From: Pseudomonas sp.
GTDB lineage: Bacteria; Pseudomonadota; Gammaproteobacteria; Pseudomonadales; Pseudomonadaceae
Assembly (NCBI RefSeq): GCF_017744435.1
Contig: NZ_JAGIBG010000003.1
Span: forward strand, 124,001-188,000
Direction: 5' to 3'
Length of the DNA stretch: 64,000 nucleotides
Position numbers and translations under genes: made by a program. Below, piece after piece: positions 31,227 through 41,385 of this stretch. Under the pieces are notes generated by a model, which worked only from the letters and a program-made list of their open reading frames with translations, searched no databases and had not been told where the DNA came from. Position 1 is the first letter of the stretch. Each line of letters starts with the position of its first letter.

Positions 31227-32147
31227 ATGTCGGAACGGATTCAAGCACTGCACGCCTTGCGTGCCTTCGAGGTTGCCTCGCGCTACGGCTCGTTCACCCG
31301 GGCCGCCGAAGAGCTGGCGCTGACCCAGGGGGCGGTCAGCCATCACATCAAGACGCTCGAATCCATGTTCGGCTGCGACCTGTTCGAGCGCCGCGGCCCC
31401 AAGTTGAGCCTCACCGAGCATGGGCGGTTGCTGGCCCAGGAGCTCAAGGTCGGTTTCAAGATCATCGAAAACGCTTGTGCGCTGCTGCGCCAGGACCGCT
31501 ATGGGCTGCGTCTGAAAGCCCCTTCGACGCTGACCGTGCGCTGGCTGCTGCGGGCACTGGACGGTTTCAAGAAGCTTGAAGACAACTGCAGTGTGCAGCT
31601 TTCGAGCGTGTGGATGGACATCGATTCGGTGGACTTCTACTCCGAACCCTACGACTGCGCCATCCTCCTGGCCAACGGCCGTTTCCCGGCCGACGTCGAG
31701 AGCGTCAAGTTGTTCGATGAGTGGCTGATCCCGGTGTGCCACCCAGACTACATGGCACAGGCGCAACCCGAACTGGCCGACCTGCGCCAATGTGAGTTCC
31801 TCCACCCGTCACCAGACCGCCGCGACTGGCGGCGCTGGCTGGCGCGCATGGATGCGCTGGACATCAGCATCGACCAGGGCCAAGTGTTCGACACGCTCGA
31901 TCAGGGCATCTCCGCCGCGCAGCAGGGGCTGGGCATTTCGGTGGTCGACCTGGTGCTGGCCAGTGCCGACCTCGCGGCCGGGCGCCTGGTGACGCCGTTC
32001 AAGCATGCGGTGTCGACCGGTGACGGCTACTACATGACCTGGCTCAAGAGCAGCCCCAAGGCGCGGCAAATGCACAAGCTGCGTGACTACCTGCTCGGCC
32101 AGGTGCCGCCGCTGAGCTACAAGGACATCAACTACCTGTACGGCTGA
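31227..32147 (+). CDS. LysR-family regulator (GcvA-like) of the N-oxygenase operon
   Basis: A 306-aa regulator with an N-terminal winged HTH (LHALRAFEVASRYGSFTRAAEELALTQGAVSHHIKTLE, of the GcvA subgroup) and a C-terminal effector domain. It is divergent from the YqcI/YcgG operon with a shared 161-bp gap, the standard arrangement for a LysR activator and its target. Its 3' end overlaps the convergent LysR gene by 20 bp. Confidence 0.92.
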   Translation: MSERIQALHALRAFEVASRYGSFTRAAEELALTQGAVSHHIKTLESMFGCDLFERRGPKLSLTEHGRLLAQELKVGFKIIENACALLRQDRYGLRLKAPSTLTVRWLLRALDGFKKLEDNCSVQLSSVWMDIDSVDFYSEPYDCAILLANGRFPADVESVKLFDEWLIPVCHPDYMAQAQPELADLRQCEFLHPSPDRRDWRRWLARMDALDISIDQGQVFDTLDQGISAAQQGLGISVVDLVLASADLAAGRLVTPFKHAVSTGDGYYMTWLKSSPKARQMHKLRDYLLGQVPPLSYKDINYLYG

Positions 32148-33024
32148 ACACGCGCTCCAGCATGAAGTCGATGAACACCCGCAGCTTGGGCGGCATGTGG
32201 CGCCCGGACGGCCACAGCAGGTAGAAACTGCCGCGCCGTTCGATGAAGTCGTCGAGCACGCTCACCAGTGACCCGGCGGCCAGTTCGCGGCGCACGCTGA
32301 AGTCCGGCAGGCAGGTGATGCCACGGTGGTTGAGGGCGAAGCAGATACGCGTCTCGACATGGTTGCAGACCATCGAGATGGGGATGTCGTAGCCCTGTTC
32401 CGGGTGCTCCTGGCGCAGCGGCCAGATTTCCAGTTTGCCATTGCTGGGGAAGCGGTAGTGCAGGCAGGTGTGTGCGCTGAGTTCGCGCGGGTGCAGCGGC
32501 GTGCCACGCGCCTGCAGGTACTCGGGCGAGGCCACCAGGCAATGCTGAAAGTGCCCGAGAAACTTGGCGTTGAGCCGCGAGTCCAGCGGCTGGCCGCCGC
32601 GCATCACCACATCGAAACCTTCACCGACGATGTCGACCATGCGGTCGGTGAACTCCAGGTCCAGCTCCACCTGCGGGTAGCGTTCCATGAACTCGGCCAG
32701 GGCCGGCATCACCAGCCCGGTCACTTGCGGCAGGCTCACACGCAGGCGACCGCGCGGTGTTTCACTGGCCTGTGACAGTGCCTGTTCGGTGGCCTCGATC
32801 TCGGCCAGGATGCGCCGGCTGCGCTCAAGAAACAGCGTGCCCTCGGCGGTCAGGGTGATACTGCGTGTGCTGCGGTGAAACAGGCGCACGCCCAGGCGGC
32901 TCTCCAGGCGCGCCACACGCTTGCCTACGGCCGAGGCGCTGATGCCCAGCGACTGGCCGGCGGCGACGAAGCTGCGGGTTTCGGCGACCCGGTTGAAGAC
33001 CACGAAGCCGCTGAGGCTGTCCAT
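32128..33024 (-). CDS. LysR-family regulator, divergent from an MFS exporter
   Basis: A 298-aa regulator starting MDSLSGFVVFNRVAETRSF, with the HTH AGQSLGISASAVGKRVARLE and a full effector domain. It belongs to the CrgA/DmlR-like branch. The start at 33024 is the family N-terminus; the frame to 33303 runs into the divergent transporter. It shares a 118-bp promoter gap with the MFS gene, its probable target. Confidence 0.9.
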   Translation of the reverse strand: MDSLSGFVVFNRVAETRSFVAAGQSLGISASAVGKRVARLESRLGVRLFHRSTRSITLTAEGTLFLERSRRILAEIEATEQALSQASETPRGRLRVSLPQVTGLVMPALAEFMERYPQVELDLEFTDRMVDIVGEGFDVVMRGGQPLDSRLNAKFLGHFQHCLVASPEYLQARGTPLHPRELSAHTCLHYRFPSNGKLEIWPLRQEHPEQGYDIPISMVCNHVETRICFALNHRGITCLPDFSVRRELAAGSLVSVLDDFIERRGSFYLLWPSGRHMPPKLRVFIDFMLERVFSRTGS

Positions 33025-33142
33025 CCTGTGCTCCAGATTACGGACATCCACGTCCTGAGTGAGCGGCATTGTAACCGCCTTTTTCCGTAATACGGAGCCT
33101 TGCAGACTGTCGGCCTTGATCGAAACCACAAGGCATCCTGCA

Positions 33143-34327
33143 ATGTCCCAGACATCGACTGTTCCCCTGACCCGCGTCGAGCGCCTGCCCGTGAGCGGCC
33201 TGCTGGCACTGGCCATGACCGGCTTCATCGCCATCCTCAGCGAAACCCTGCCAGCGGGCCTGCTCGACCAGATCGCCGATGGCATGCACATCAGCCAGGC
33301 CATGGCCGGGCAATGGGTGACGGCCTATGCGCTTGGCTCATTGCTGACGGCCATCCCGTTGGTGACCCTGACCCAGGGTTGGTACCGGCGTCGGGCGCTG
33401 TTGCTGGCAATAGTCGGTTTCGTGCTGTTCAACGGCCTGACCGCGGTGTCGCTCTCCAACCACCTGACCCTGTTGCTGCGCTTTCTCACCGGCGCCGCTG
33501 CGGGCCTGGCCTGGGGCCTGATCGCCGGGCATGCCCGGCGCATGGTGCCGGCGGCCCTGCAGGGGCGGGCGATGGCCGTGGCCATGCTCGGTCAGCCGAT
33601 TGCCTTGTCGCTGGGCTTGCCGATCGCGACCTGGCTGGGCGCCGGGTTGGGCTGGCGCGCCACCTTTGCCGTGGTCACGCTGGTGGCGCTGCTGCTGGTG
33701 TTCTGGGTGCTCAGGGCGGTGCCGGACTATCCGGGGCAGGCGGGCGGCCAGCGCCCGTCGGCGGCGCAGGTGTTGCGCACGCCGGGCGTGGCCCTGGTGC
33801 TGCTGGTGATCCTCGCCTGGGTCCTGGGCCACAACATCCTCTACACCTACATCGTGCCGCTGTTGGCGGCAGCGGGCATGACGGCCAAAGTCGGCCAGGT
33901 GCTGATGTTGTTCGGGCTCTCGGCGCTGGCCGGGATCGGCTTGGTCGGGCTGATGGTCGATCGGCACCTGCGCAAGCTGGTCGTGCTGAGCCTGGCAGGG
34001 TTTGCCCTGGCCACCCTGTTGCTGGGGCAGGCCGCGCCTTGGGCCATCTACCTGAGCGTCGCGCTGTGGGGCCTGACCTATGGCGGTGCGCCGACCCTGT
34101 TGCAGACCGCCTGCGCCGATGCGGCGGGTGAGGGCGGCGATGTCGCGCAGTCGATGCTGGTGACGGTATGGAACAGCGCCATCGCCCTGGGCGGGATCGT
34201 CGGTGGCGTGTTGCTCGCCGGCGTGGGCGTCGAGGCATTTGGCAGCGTGGTGCTGGCGCTGATCGCAATGGCCTTGCTGGCGGTACTGGCAGCGCGCAGA
34301 AGCGGCTTCGTGGCGGGGCCACGCTAG
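33143..34327 (+). CDS. MFS transporter (sugar efflux/AraJ-like)
   Basis: A 394-aa protein with 12 hydrophobic helices. The start fits drug:H+ and sugar-efflux MFS proteins: [20 protein letters not shown] in helix 1 and [25 protein letters not shown] after helix 4. Exporters of this kind handle sugars, arabinose-like compounds or drugs, and the substrate cannot be read here. The ATG at 33143 was chosen; the frame to 33059 is promoter sequence. Expression is probably set by the divergent LysR gene. Confidence 0.88.
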   Translation: MSQTSTVPLTRVERLPVSGLLALAMTGFIAILSETLPAGLLDQIADGMHISQAMAGQWVTAYALGSLLTAIPLVTLTQGWYRRRALLLAIVGFVLFNGLTAVSLSNHLTLLLRFLTGAAAGLAWGLIAGHARRMVPAALQGRAMAVAMLGQPIALSLGLPIATWLGAGLGWRATFAVVTLVALLLVFWVLRAVPDYPGQAGGQRPSAAQVLRTPGVALVLLVILAWVLGHNILYTYIVPLLAAAGMTAKVGQVLMLFGLSALAGIGLVGLMVDRHLRKLVVLSLAGFALATLLLGQAAPWAIYLSVALWGLTYGGAPTLLQTACADAAGEGGDVAQSMLVTVWNSAIALGGIVGGVLLAGVGVEAFGSVVLALIAMALLAVLAARRSGFVAGPR

Positions 34328-34361
34328 CGTAGAATCGTCCTTTTCAGCAGAGGTCGACGCG

Positions 34362-36722
34362 GTGGAGTTGCAGCAGGGCTTTGTCCTCACCCGGCATTGG
34401 CATGACACGCCCGAGGGCACCTGCGTGGAATTCTGGCTGGCCACCGATGCCGGGCCACGGCTGTTGCGCCTGGCCCCCCAGGAATCGGTGGCTTTCATCC
34501 CGCAGGCGCAGGCCGAGCACGCCCGGGTGTTGCTGGCCAAGGAGCAAGGCGTGCAACTCAAGCCGCTGCGCCTGAAGGACTTCGACCAGCGCCCCATGCT
34601 CGGCCTCTACACCCGCCAGCACCGCCAGCTGATGCAACTGGAGCAGCGCCTGCGCACGGCCGGTATCGACGTCTTCGAGGCCGATATCCGCCCGCCGGAG
34701 CGCTACCTGATGGAGCGCTTCATCACCGCCCCGGTGCAGTTCACTGGCCAGTGCGACGAGCAGGGCGTGTACTGCGAGGCCCAGCTCAAGCCGTTGCAGG
34801 GCTACCGCCCGACGTTGCGCCTGGCATCGCTGGACATCGAGACCAGCGAGCGCGGCGAGCTGTACAGCATCGCCCTGGAGGGCTGTGGGCAGCGCCAGGT
34901 GTACATGCTCGGGCCGGCCAATGGTGATGCCGATGGCGTCGATTTCGACCTGCATTACTGTGCTGACCGCGCCGAGTTGCTGACATGCCTCAACCAGTGG
35001 ATGGCCGAGCATGACCCGGACGCAATCATCGGCTGGAACCTGATCCAGTTCGACCTGCGCCTGCTGCACGAGCACGCCAAGGCGCTGCAGGTGCCGCTGG
35101 CGCTGGGGCGCAACGGCGCGCCGATGACCCTGCGTACCCATGCCGGCGGCGGCCACGTGTTCGCCGATGCCCCCGGGCGGTTGCTGATCGACGGCATCGA
35201 GGCGTTGCGCTCGGCGACCTGGAATTTCCCTTCGTTCAGCTTGGAAAACGTCGCCCAGACCTTGCTCGGCGAAGGCAAGGACAGTGACACGCCTTACCAG
35301 CGCATGGACGAGATCAACCGCCGCTTCGCCGAGGACAAGCCCGCGCTCGCGCGCTACAACCTCAAGGACTGCGAGCTGGTCACCCGCATCTTTGCCCATA
35401 CCCGGCTACTCGACTTCCTGCTGGAGCGCTCGTCGGTCACCGGCCTGGCGGTAGACCGCAGTGGCGGCTCGGTCGCCGCATTCTGCCACCTGTACATCCC
35501 GCACATGCACCGCCTGGGCTTTGTCGCGCCCAGCCTCGGCAGCCGCCCGGACGAGGCCAGCCCCGGTGGCTTCGTCATGGATTCACGTCCGGGGCTGTAC
35601 GATTCGGTGCTGGTGCTGGACTACAAGAGCCTGTACCCGTCGATCATTCGCACCTTCCTGATCGACCCGGTGGGCCTGGTGGAGGGCTTGCGTCTGCCCG
35701 ATGACGAGCACTCGGTGGAAGGCTTTCGCGGTGGGCGGTTTTCGCGCAGCGAACATTGCCTGCCGGCCATCGTCGAGCGCGTATGGCAGGGCCGCGAAGC
35801 GGCCAAGCGGGAGGGCAACGCACCGCTGTCGCAAGCGCTGAAGATCATCATGAATGCCTTCTACGGCGTGCTTGGCTCCAGCGGTTGCCGCTTTTTCGAC
35901 CCGCGCCTGGCCTCGTCGATCACCATGCGTGGCCACCAGATCATGCGCCAGACCCGAGCCCTGATCGAGGCGCAGGGTTATGAGGTGATTTACGGGGACA
36001 CCGACTCCACCTTCGTCTGGCTCAAGGGCGCCCATGGCGAAGAGGCCGCGGCGCGGATTGGTCGTGACCTGGTGGCGCAGGTCAACGCATGGTGGCGCGA
36101 GCACCTGCAGACGACCTTGAAGCTGGACAGCGCGCTGGAGTTGCAGTTCGAGGTGCACTACCGGCGTTTCCTGATGCCGACCATCCGCGGCACCGACGAG
36201 GGCAGCAAGAAGCGCTATGCCGGCCTGGTGCAGCGAGCCGATGGCCGCGAAGACGTGGTCTACAAGGGCCTGGAGTCGGTGCGCACCGACTGGTCGCCAC
36301 TGGCCCAGCGCTTTCAGCAGGAGTTGTACGGGCGGATCTTCCGCGGCCAGCCGTATCGCGAGTACCTGCGCGAGTACGTGCGTCAGACCCTGGCGGGCGA
36401 ACTCGATGAGCTGCTGGTGTATCGCAAGCGCCTGCGTCGGCCGCTGGCCGATTACCAGCGCAATGTGCCGCCGCACGTGCGCGCCGCGCGCCTGGCGGAT
36501 GACTACAACAGCCGCGTCGGGCGCCCCAGGCAGTATCAGCGCGGCGGCTGGATCAGCTACCTGATCACCACCGCAGGCCCTGAGCCGTTGGAAAACCTGC
36601 AGGCCCCGATCGACTACGAGCACTACCTGAGCCGCCAGCTGCAACCGGTGGCCGATGCCATCCTGCCTTTTGTCGGTGATGACTTCGCTGCCTTGACCGA
36701 TCGCCAGCTGCTGTTGTTCTGA
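34362..36722 (+). CDS. polB: DNA polymerase II (B family)
   Basis: A 786-aa repair polymerase able to copy past damage. The 3'-5' exonuclease site begins with DIET (about residues 158-161). The polymerase motifs follow in order: A ([11 protein letters not shown], about 420), B ([15 protein letters not shown]) and C (YGDTDS, from residue 544). Length and order match E. coli Pol II. Translation starts at a GTG at 34362, 34 bp after the MFS gene, with AGAGG upstream. No LexA-type box (CTGTATA...TACAG) is visible in the gap, unlike the SOS-controlled E. coli gene. Confidence 0.95.
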   Translation: MELQQGFVLTRHWHDTPEGTCVEFWLATDAGPRLLRLAPQESVAFIPQAQAEHARVLLAKEQGVQLKPLRLKDFDQRPMLGLYTRQHRQLMQLEQRLRTAGIDVFEADIRPPERYLMERFITAPVQFTGQCDEQGVYCEAQLKPLQGYRPTLRLASLDIETSERGELYSIALEGCGQRQVYMLGPANGDADGVDFDLHYCADRAELLTCLNQWMAEHDPDAIIGWNLIQFDLRLLHEHAKALQVPLALGRNGAPMTLRTHAGGGHVFADAPGRLLIDGIEALRSATWNFPSFSLENVAQTLLGEGKDSDTPYQRMDEINRRFAEDKPALARYNLKDCELVTRIFAHTRLLDFLLERSSVTGLAVDRSGGSVAAFCHLYIPHMHRLGFVAPSLGSRPDEASPGGFVMDSRPGLYDSVLVLDYKSLYPSIIRTFLIDPVGLVEGLRLPDDEHSVEGFRGGRFSRSEHCLPAIVERVWQGREAAKREGNAPLSQALKIIMNAFYGVLGSSGCRFFDPRLASSITMRGHQIMRQTRALIEAQGYEVIYGDTDSTFVWLKGAHGEEAAARIGRDLVAQVNAWWREHLQTTLKLDSALELQFEVHYRRFLMPTIRGTDEGSKKRYAGLVQRADGREDVVYKGLESVRTDWSPLAQRFQQELYGRIFRGQPYREYLREYVRQTLAGELDELLVYRKRLRRPLADYQRNVPPHVRAARLADDYNSRVGRPRQYQRGGWISYLITTAGPEPLENLQAPIDYEHYLSRQLQPVADAILPFVGDDFAALTDRQLLLF

Positions 36723-36799
36723 CCGCGTGGTAGCTATCTAGCCCTTGGCGCTCAAGGCCCGCGATTAGCGTCGCACCTCCAGACATTCGGAGGTGCGCC

Positions 36800-39700
36800 A
36801 TGCACGTCAGTGATAGCCAGCCACATAGACGCACAGCCAACCAGACGGCGGAGCAGGGGTTTCAGGATGGCCTGATTGCCGCTCGCCTGCCGGCCTGGAT
36901 ACGCAACCTGCACATCGTCAGCGACACGCCTGGCCAGCAACCGATACGTGAGTCTTTGACGGCAGAACAGCTCAGCCACGTGCTCGAAGCGCTCAAGGCG
37001 AGTTACGCCTGCCGTCAACGCCTGAGCCGCGACATTGGCCGTATTCAGGGCATCCGCCAATACTGCGGGCCATTGTTGCAGCGCGAGCTGAGCAAAAGCC
37101 TGTATGCGTCGGTCGACAGTGAGGCGTTGTTCCTGCGCCACTTCTATTTCAGCGTTGCCCCCGAGCCTGAGCTCGCAACGGGTCGCCAGCCACAGCAGGA
37201 AAAGAACAGCTACGACATTCCATTGCTCGATGCGGCACTGGCCAACTTTACCGAAGACGAAGCCGGGCAGGGTGGACTACCGCGCAGCGACTGCGTGGTG
37301 GCGCGCGATGGCAGCACGTTCAAGCCGATGAGCGCTTCGGCGTTTGTCAGTGGCTGCCGCCAACTGGACCTGGGACAGCGCTATCAGGAGCACCTGGACT
37401 CGATCCTGCTTGCCCCGGCCGTGGAGGGCCACAGTTTCATGGCCTCGTACAAGACCTTGCAGGCTGCCTCGATGTTGCTCGAAGCCTGCAAGGCCAAGAC
37501 CGAGGGCATATTGACGGCGGATGAGCTGGCACTGGTCATCGCAATCTGCCAGGGCGCGAAGTCAGCCACGTTGCAAGGCAAACCGGTCATTGCCAGGCAG
37601 CTGAGCGCTTATGGGTGCAAGATCGAACAGTTGGTCGTGTTCGACCAGACCACGTCGTCGCTGGGTGTCAGCGCCAGCCAGCGCGTGCTGGTGTACATCC
37701 CTGGTGACCCGGTCAGCCCCTGGAGCGCCGCCCGGGATCTGGATACGTTCATCCGGCGAATCCTGGGTAAGCGGTTGGCAGATGAAGCCTATCAGCGCTT
37801 TTTCAGCCGGTTCATCCGTCGCCGCGATAGCGCCGCGTTCTTTGCCAAGGTTGCCAGTGAGCTGATGGATGTCGCCATTTGGGCGTCGCGGGACATGGAC
37901 CAGCACATGGCGGCCTACCCATTGCCATTGTTCGACCACCTGGCTCGGGGGTACATCGACCATATCAAGGATGATGCGGCGCTCATTGCGGTGCCCGTGC
38001 AGGCCATCGACGACCGTCAGCGCCAGGCCAGGCACGATCGCCTGATCTCGGCAGCCTGGACCGTGGCCAACCTGGCGGGTCTGTTTGTGCCCGGCATCGG
38101 CGTCATGCTCGGCGCGGTGATGGTCTGGGACATGCTCAAGGATGTTTTTCATGCCGTCGAGGACTGGCGTGAGGGCGATACCCGGGCGGCGCTGGAACAT
38201 CTGGTGAGGATTGCCGAAACCGTGGCCATGATTGGTGTCACTTCAGCGATCGCGGGGGCAGTAGCGCGGGAGTGGCATCTGGTTGACGGCTTGGCAACGG
38301 CCCGCCTCGAGGACGGCAGCGAGAAACTGTGGCGCTTCGACTTGACACCTTTTCGCAGCGCGCCACCGCCTCTGCAAGCCCTTGCCGATGCCAACGGGGT
38401 CTACCGCCTGAAAGGCCGTTGCTGGGTGACCATGGACGGCTATTTCTACGAAGTGATGCAGCAAGGCGACGAGCAGTGGCAGATCGTGCCAAAGCAAGGG
38501 CATGGCCCGCAATTACGGCACAACGGTGCTGGCGCTTGGCGTGTCTGGTGCGAACAGCCAATCGAATGGGACGAGCCGCACCGCCTGTTTCGGCGCCTGG
38601 GCAATGACTTCAGCCAGCTTGAGGGTGAGCAGATCGATCAGCTACTGGTCATCCATGGCCTGGACGCCAACCATTTGCGGGGGCTGCATATCTGTGGCCA
38701 GGCGCCGGAGGCATGCATGGTCGATTCGGTCAGCCGCGTCGCGCTGGTTACCCAGGTCCAGGCGCTGGTCAGGCAACTGCGCACGGGCAGCCAGGTGGCG
38801 GACGCCGTGTTGCTGGCCAGGGTACGTCGATGGCAGGGCGCTGATTCGATGTCCGATGCCCACCTGGCCGAGCTGGTTGAAACCAGGCGACGGTCATTGG
38901 TGGGGCAGCTTTACTATGAGCAATATCCCGTGACGGCTGCTACCCAGGCACTGCAACGGGACTTTGTCAGCCTGCATCGCCTCGGGGCCGAAGCACTGCT
39001 GGATTCCGTGGGCGAGGATGACCTGGGCTTGGCAGCAGCAGCGCTGGTCAGGCGCATTCGCTGCGTTCGGGTGCATGAGGCGTTGCTGTTCGATACGCCG
39101 CAAACCCTGGACCTTGCCCGTGTGGCGCTCAAGTTGCTCGAGGCAATGCCGGGGGCCGTTACGGGCCCGCAATGGCAACTGTTCGATGGCGACCTGGCGG
39201 AGCCTCTGTTGAGCAGCCGCGGACGCGGAGGCACCCTGGGTCTTCGTTATCGGGCCGGAGCGTTTGAACGCTGTGACGAGCAGGGACAGGCGCTCGGAGA
39301 GCCAGGCGAACTGTTTCAACAGTTGGCTGCCGGGTATGCCAATGGGCAACGCGATGCACTGGGCATCGGTGAACCCTTTGCCTGGCAGCTGCGAACGCAG
39401 ATGGCAAGCCGGGTCGCACAGCGGCGGGAGGTGATCGCCGAGTTGCTCGGCATCGCACAACCAGCTGACATCTTCAATCCGCCACAGCGCCTGGCCAACG
39501 GCCGGATCGGCTATCCGTTGAGTGGTTGGCGGCAGCGTTTCCACCGTGGTCGGGGCGCGGTGAGAAACCTGGCTGCAGAACTGCGCGATCTCTATCCAGG
39601 CTTCGATGATGACGACGTTGAACTGTGGTTGACCCACCTTCGCCAAGCGCAGCGTGATCCCGGAGCCGAGCTGGGGGAGCTGAAGCGTCAGCTCAACACC

Positions 39701-41284
39701 CTGCGCAAGTCCCTTGGCGTCTGGCGCCTTTCGACGCTCAAGGGCTGGCACTGGAAAGCACGCAGGGAGTTTGCGCAAGGCCTGATCGCGTGTTGGCGGT
39801 ATCTGGTACCCAGGCAACTGGGGGCGGTGGAAGAGGGTGCGGGTTATCTCCTGAGCACCTACCGCAGCAACCTGGACGAGTTGCCTGACATTCCGCAGGG
39901 CGTGCGGTTTTCCCATGTGTCGGATCTGGCGCTGCGCTCGGTGCAGATAGCCCGTGTGCCTCAGAGTTTCCTGCACGCGTTTGATGCGCTTGAGTCCCTG
40001 AGCATGACCAACTGCCGCCTGACCCGCTTGCCGCTGACACCGGCGATGGCGCAGCGCCTGCGCATCCTGGACTTGTCTGGCAACCAGGTGAGCCTGAATG
40101 ATTTTGGGGTCGACCTGCTCGCCAGCTGCCAGCGGTTGATCTACCTGAATCTTTCGCACAACCCGCTGCAGCGGGTGATTTCCATAGCCCAGATGCCCAG
40201 CCTGAATGCCTTGATGCTGCGCAATACCCAACTGACCGCCATCCCCGTTGGCGTGATGGGGGCCGGGAGCCTGCACACGCTTGATGTAGGCGATAACGCG
40301 ATCCGCACGTTGCCATTCGGCTTTTATCGGTCTGCGCTGTGGCGCTCCGGCAGGGTCAGGTTATCCGATAACCCGTTGCAGGGGGGGCAGGATGCCTGGA
40401 GTGAAATGCTCGATACCCAGGTACCCGTCAAGCAGCGCTGGCTCGACCGGGTGGCGGACGGTCAGCGTGATCACCTGGCCAATCTGTGGGGCAAGATGCA
40501 TGGCAATCAGGCCTCTCGGCACTTCTTTCATTTGCTGGATCGCCTGACTTCTTCGGCGGATTTCCAGAGCGAGTTTCTGTCTCGCTACCTGGCACTGCGC
40601 GTGCTGCGCATGCTCGACTACATGAGCGAACGGCCCGCGCTGCGAGCCGAACTGTATGAACATGCACTGACGGAACACTGCCAGGACAACGCCACGTTGC
40701 GTTTCAGCGACCTTGAAGTGCGTGTGCGGGTATGGAAAGCCCTCAACCGAGAATTGCCGGGCAATCAGCAGCGGGCATTGCTGGCCTTGGGTGGGCAATG
40801 CTGGCGCCTGGACATGCTCGATGAAGTGGCAGGGCTGCATGCCATTCGGGTAGGCAGGCCCAAGGAGTCGCTCGAGTTCGCCCTGTCTTATCGCCTGGAA
40901 CTGGCTGACAACCTCGATTTGCCCATCGAGCACGACGAGATGCTCAACCCCGGCGTGGCCAACCTGTCGCGCGCGGACCTGCGCGCTGCCGCACACATTG
41001 TCAGAAATGCTCAGTCCCGGGAGGCGCTGGTGGATTATCTGGCGACGACACGCTTCTGGCGTGACTACCTGGCGCACAAGCATCCCGCACGCTTTCAGGT
41101 GCCGCAGGCCTTGCACGATGAACGCGAGGCAATGGAGGCGCGCAATGCCACAGCGGATGAATTCAATGGTCTGCAATACCGTGTGCAGCAGCGGGAACTC
41201 AACCTGTACAGGCAGCTCACCTGGGAAGCACTGGACCAGCACTTGACGGCAGTGATGATTGCGACAATCGCACCCTGGCACTAG
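36800..41284 (+). CDS. Giant NEL-domain LRR effector with dermonecrotic-toxin-like N-terminus
   Basis: A 1,494-aa protein. The N-terminal two-thirds resembles the dermonecrotic-toxin domain proteins of Pseudomonas (ERVLVYIPGD-type motif at QRVLVYIPGDP; a glycine-rich hydrophobic hairpin near residues 414-445, a possible membrane-insertion element). Leucine-rich repeats occupy about residues 1027-1195 (LRILDLSGNQ, LIYLNLSHNP, LHTLDVGDNA). A NEL E3 ligase domain follows (about 1200-1494) with catalytic Cys1294 in the CxD motif HCQDN. NEL enzymes ubiquitinate host proteins. GGAGG lies 8 nt before the ATG. It has no signal peptide, and its secretion route and host are unknown. Confidence 0.9.
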   Translation: MHVSDSQPHRRTANQTAEQGFQDGLIAARLPAWIRNLHIVSDTPGQQPIRESLTAEQLSHVLEALKASYACRQRLSRDIGRIQGIRQYCGPLLQRELSKSLYASVDSEALFLRHFYFSVAPEPELATGRQPQQEKNSYDIPLLDAALANFTEDEAGQGGLPRSDCVVARDGSTFKPMSASAFVSGCRQLDLGQRYQEHLDSILLAPAVEGHSFMASYKTLQAASMLLEACKAKTEGILTADELALVIAICQGAKSATLQGKPVIARQLSAYGCKIEQLVVFDQTTSSLGVSASQRVLVYIPGDPVSPWSAARDLDTFIRRILGKRLADEAYQRFFSRFIRRRDSAAFFAKVASELMDVAIWASRDMDQHMAAYPLPLFDHLARGYIDHIKDDAALIAVPVQAIDDRQRQARHDRLISAAWTVANLAGLFVPGIGVMLGAVMVWDMLKDVFHAVEDWREGDTRAALEHLVRIAETVAMIGVTSAIAGAVAREWHLVDGLATARLEDGSEKLWRFDLTPFRSAPPPLQALADANGVYRLKGRCWVTMDGYFYEVMQQGDEQWQIVPKQGHGPQLRHNGAGAWRVWCEQPIEWDEPHRLFRRLGNDFSQLEGEQIDQLLVIHGLDANHLRGLHICGQAPEACMVDSVSRVALVTQVQALVRQLRTGSQVADAVLLARVRRWQGADSMSDAHLAELVETRRRSLVGQLYYEQYPVTAATQALQRDFVSLHRLGAEALLDSVGEDDLGLAAAALVRRIRCVRVHEALLFDTPQTLDLARVALKLLEAMPGAVTGPQWQLFDGDLAEPLLSSRGRGGTLGLRYRAGAFERCDEQGQALGEPGELFQQLAAGYANGQRDALGIGEPFAWQLRTQMASRVAQRREVIAELLGIAQPADIFNPPQRLANGRIGYPLSGWRQRFHRGRGAVRNLAAELRDLYPGFDDDDVELWLTHLRQAQRDPGAELGELKRQLNTLRKSLGVWRLSTLKGWHWKARREFAQGLIACWRYLVPRQLGAVEEGAGYLLSTYRSNLDELPDIPQGVRFSHVSDLALRSVQIARVPQSFLHAFDALESLSMTNCRLTRLPLTPAMAQRLRILDLSGNQVSLNDFGVDLLASCQRLIYLNLSHNPLQRVISIAQMPSLNALMLRNTQLTAIPVGVMGAGSLHTLDVGDNAIRTLPFGFYRSALWRSGRVRLSDNPLQGGQDAWSEMLDTQVPVKQRWLDRVADGQRDHLANLWGKMHGNQASRHFFHLLDRLTSSADFQSEFLSRYLALRVLRMLDYMSERPALRAELYEHALTEHCQDNATLRFSDLEVRVRVWKALNRELPGNQQRALLALGGQCWRLDMLDEVAGLHAIRVGRPKESLEFALSYRLELADNLDLPIEHDEMLNPGVANLSRADLRAAAHIVRNAQSREALVDYLATTRFWRDYLAHKHPARFQVPQALHDEREAMEARNATADEFNGLQYRVQQRELNLYRQLTWEALDQHLTAVMIATIAPWH

Positions 41285-41385
41285 GACCCACGTTGTGAGT
41301 GAGGGGTGCGGTAGTAGCCTGTTAGGCGCTGCTGCTTGCAGCCCGAAGGTAGCCTCGAGCATTCCATCCCGCAGAGGCTTCAGCC

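Noticed and set aside
34328..34361. LexA box upstream of polB
   Set aside because: No CTGTATA...TACAG-like palindrome is present in the gap.
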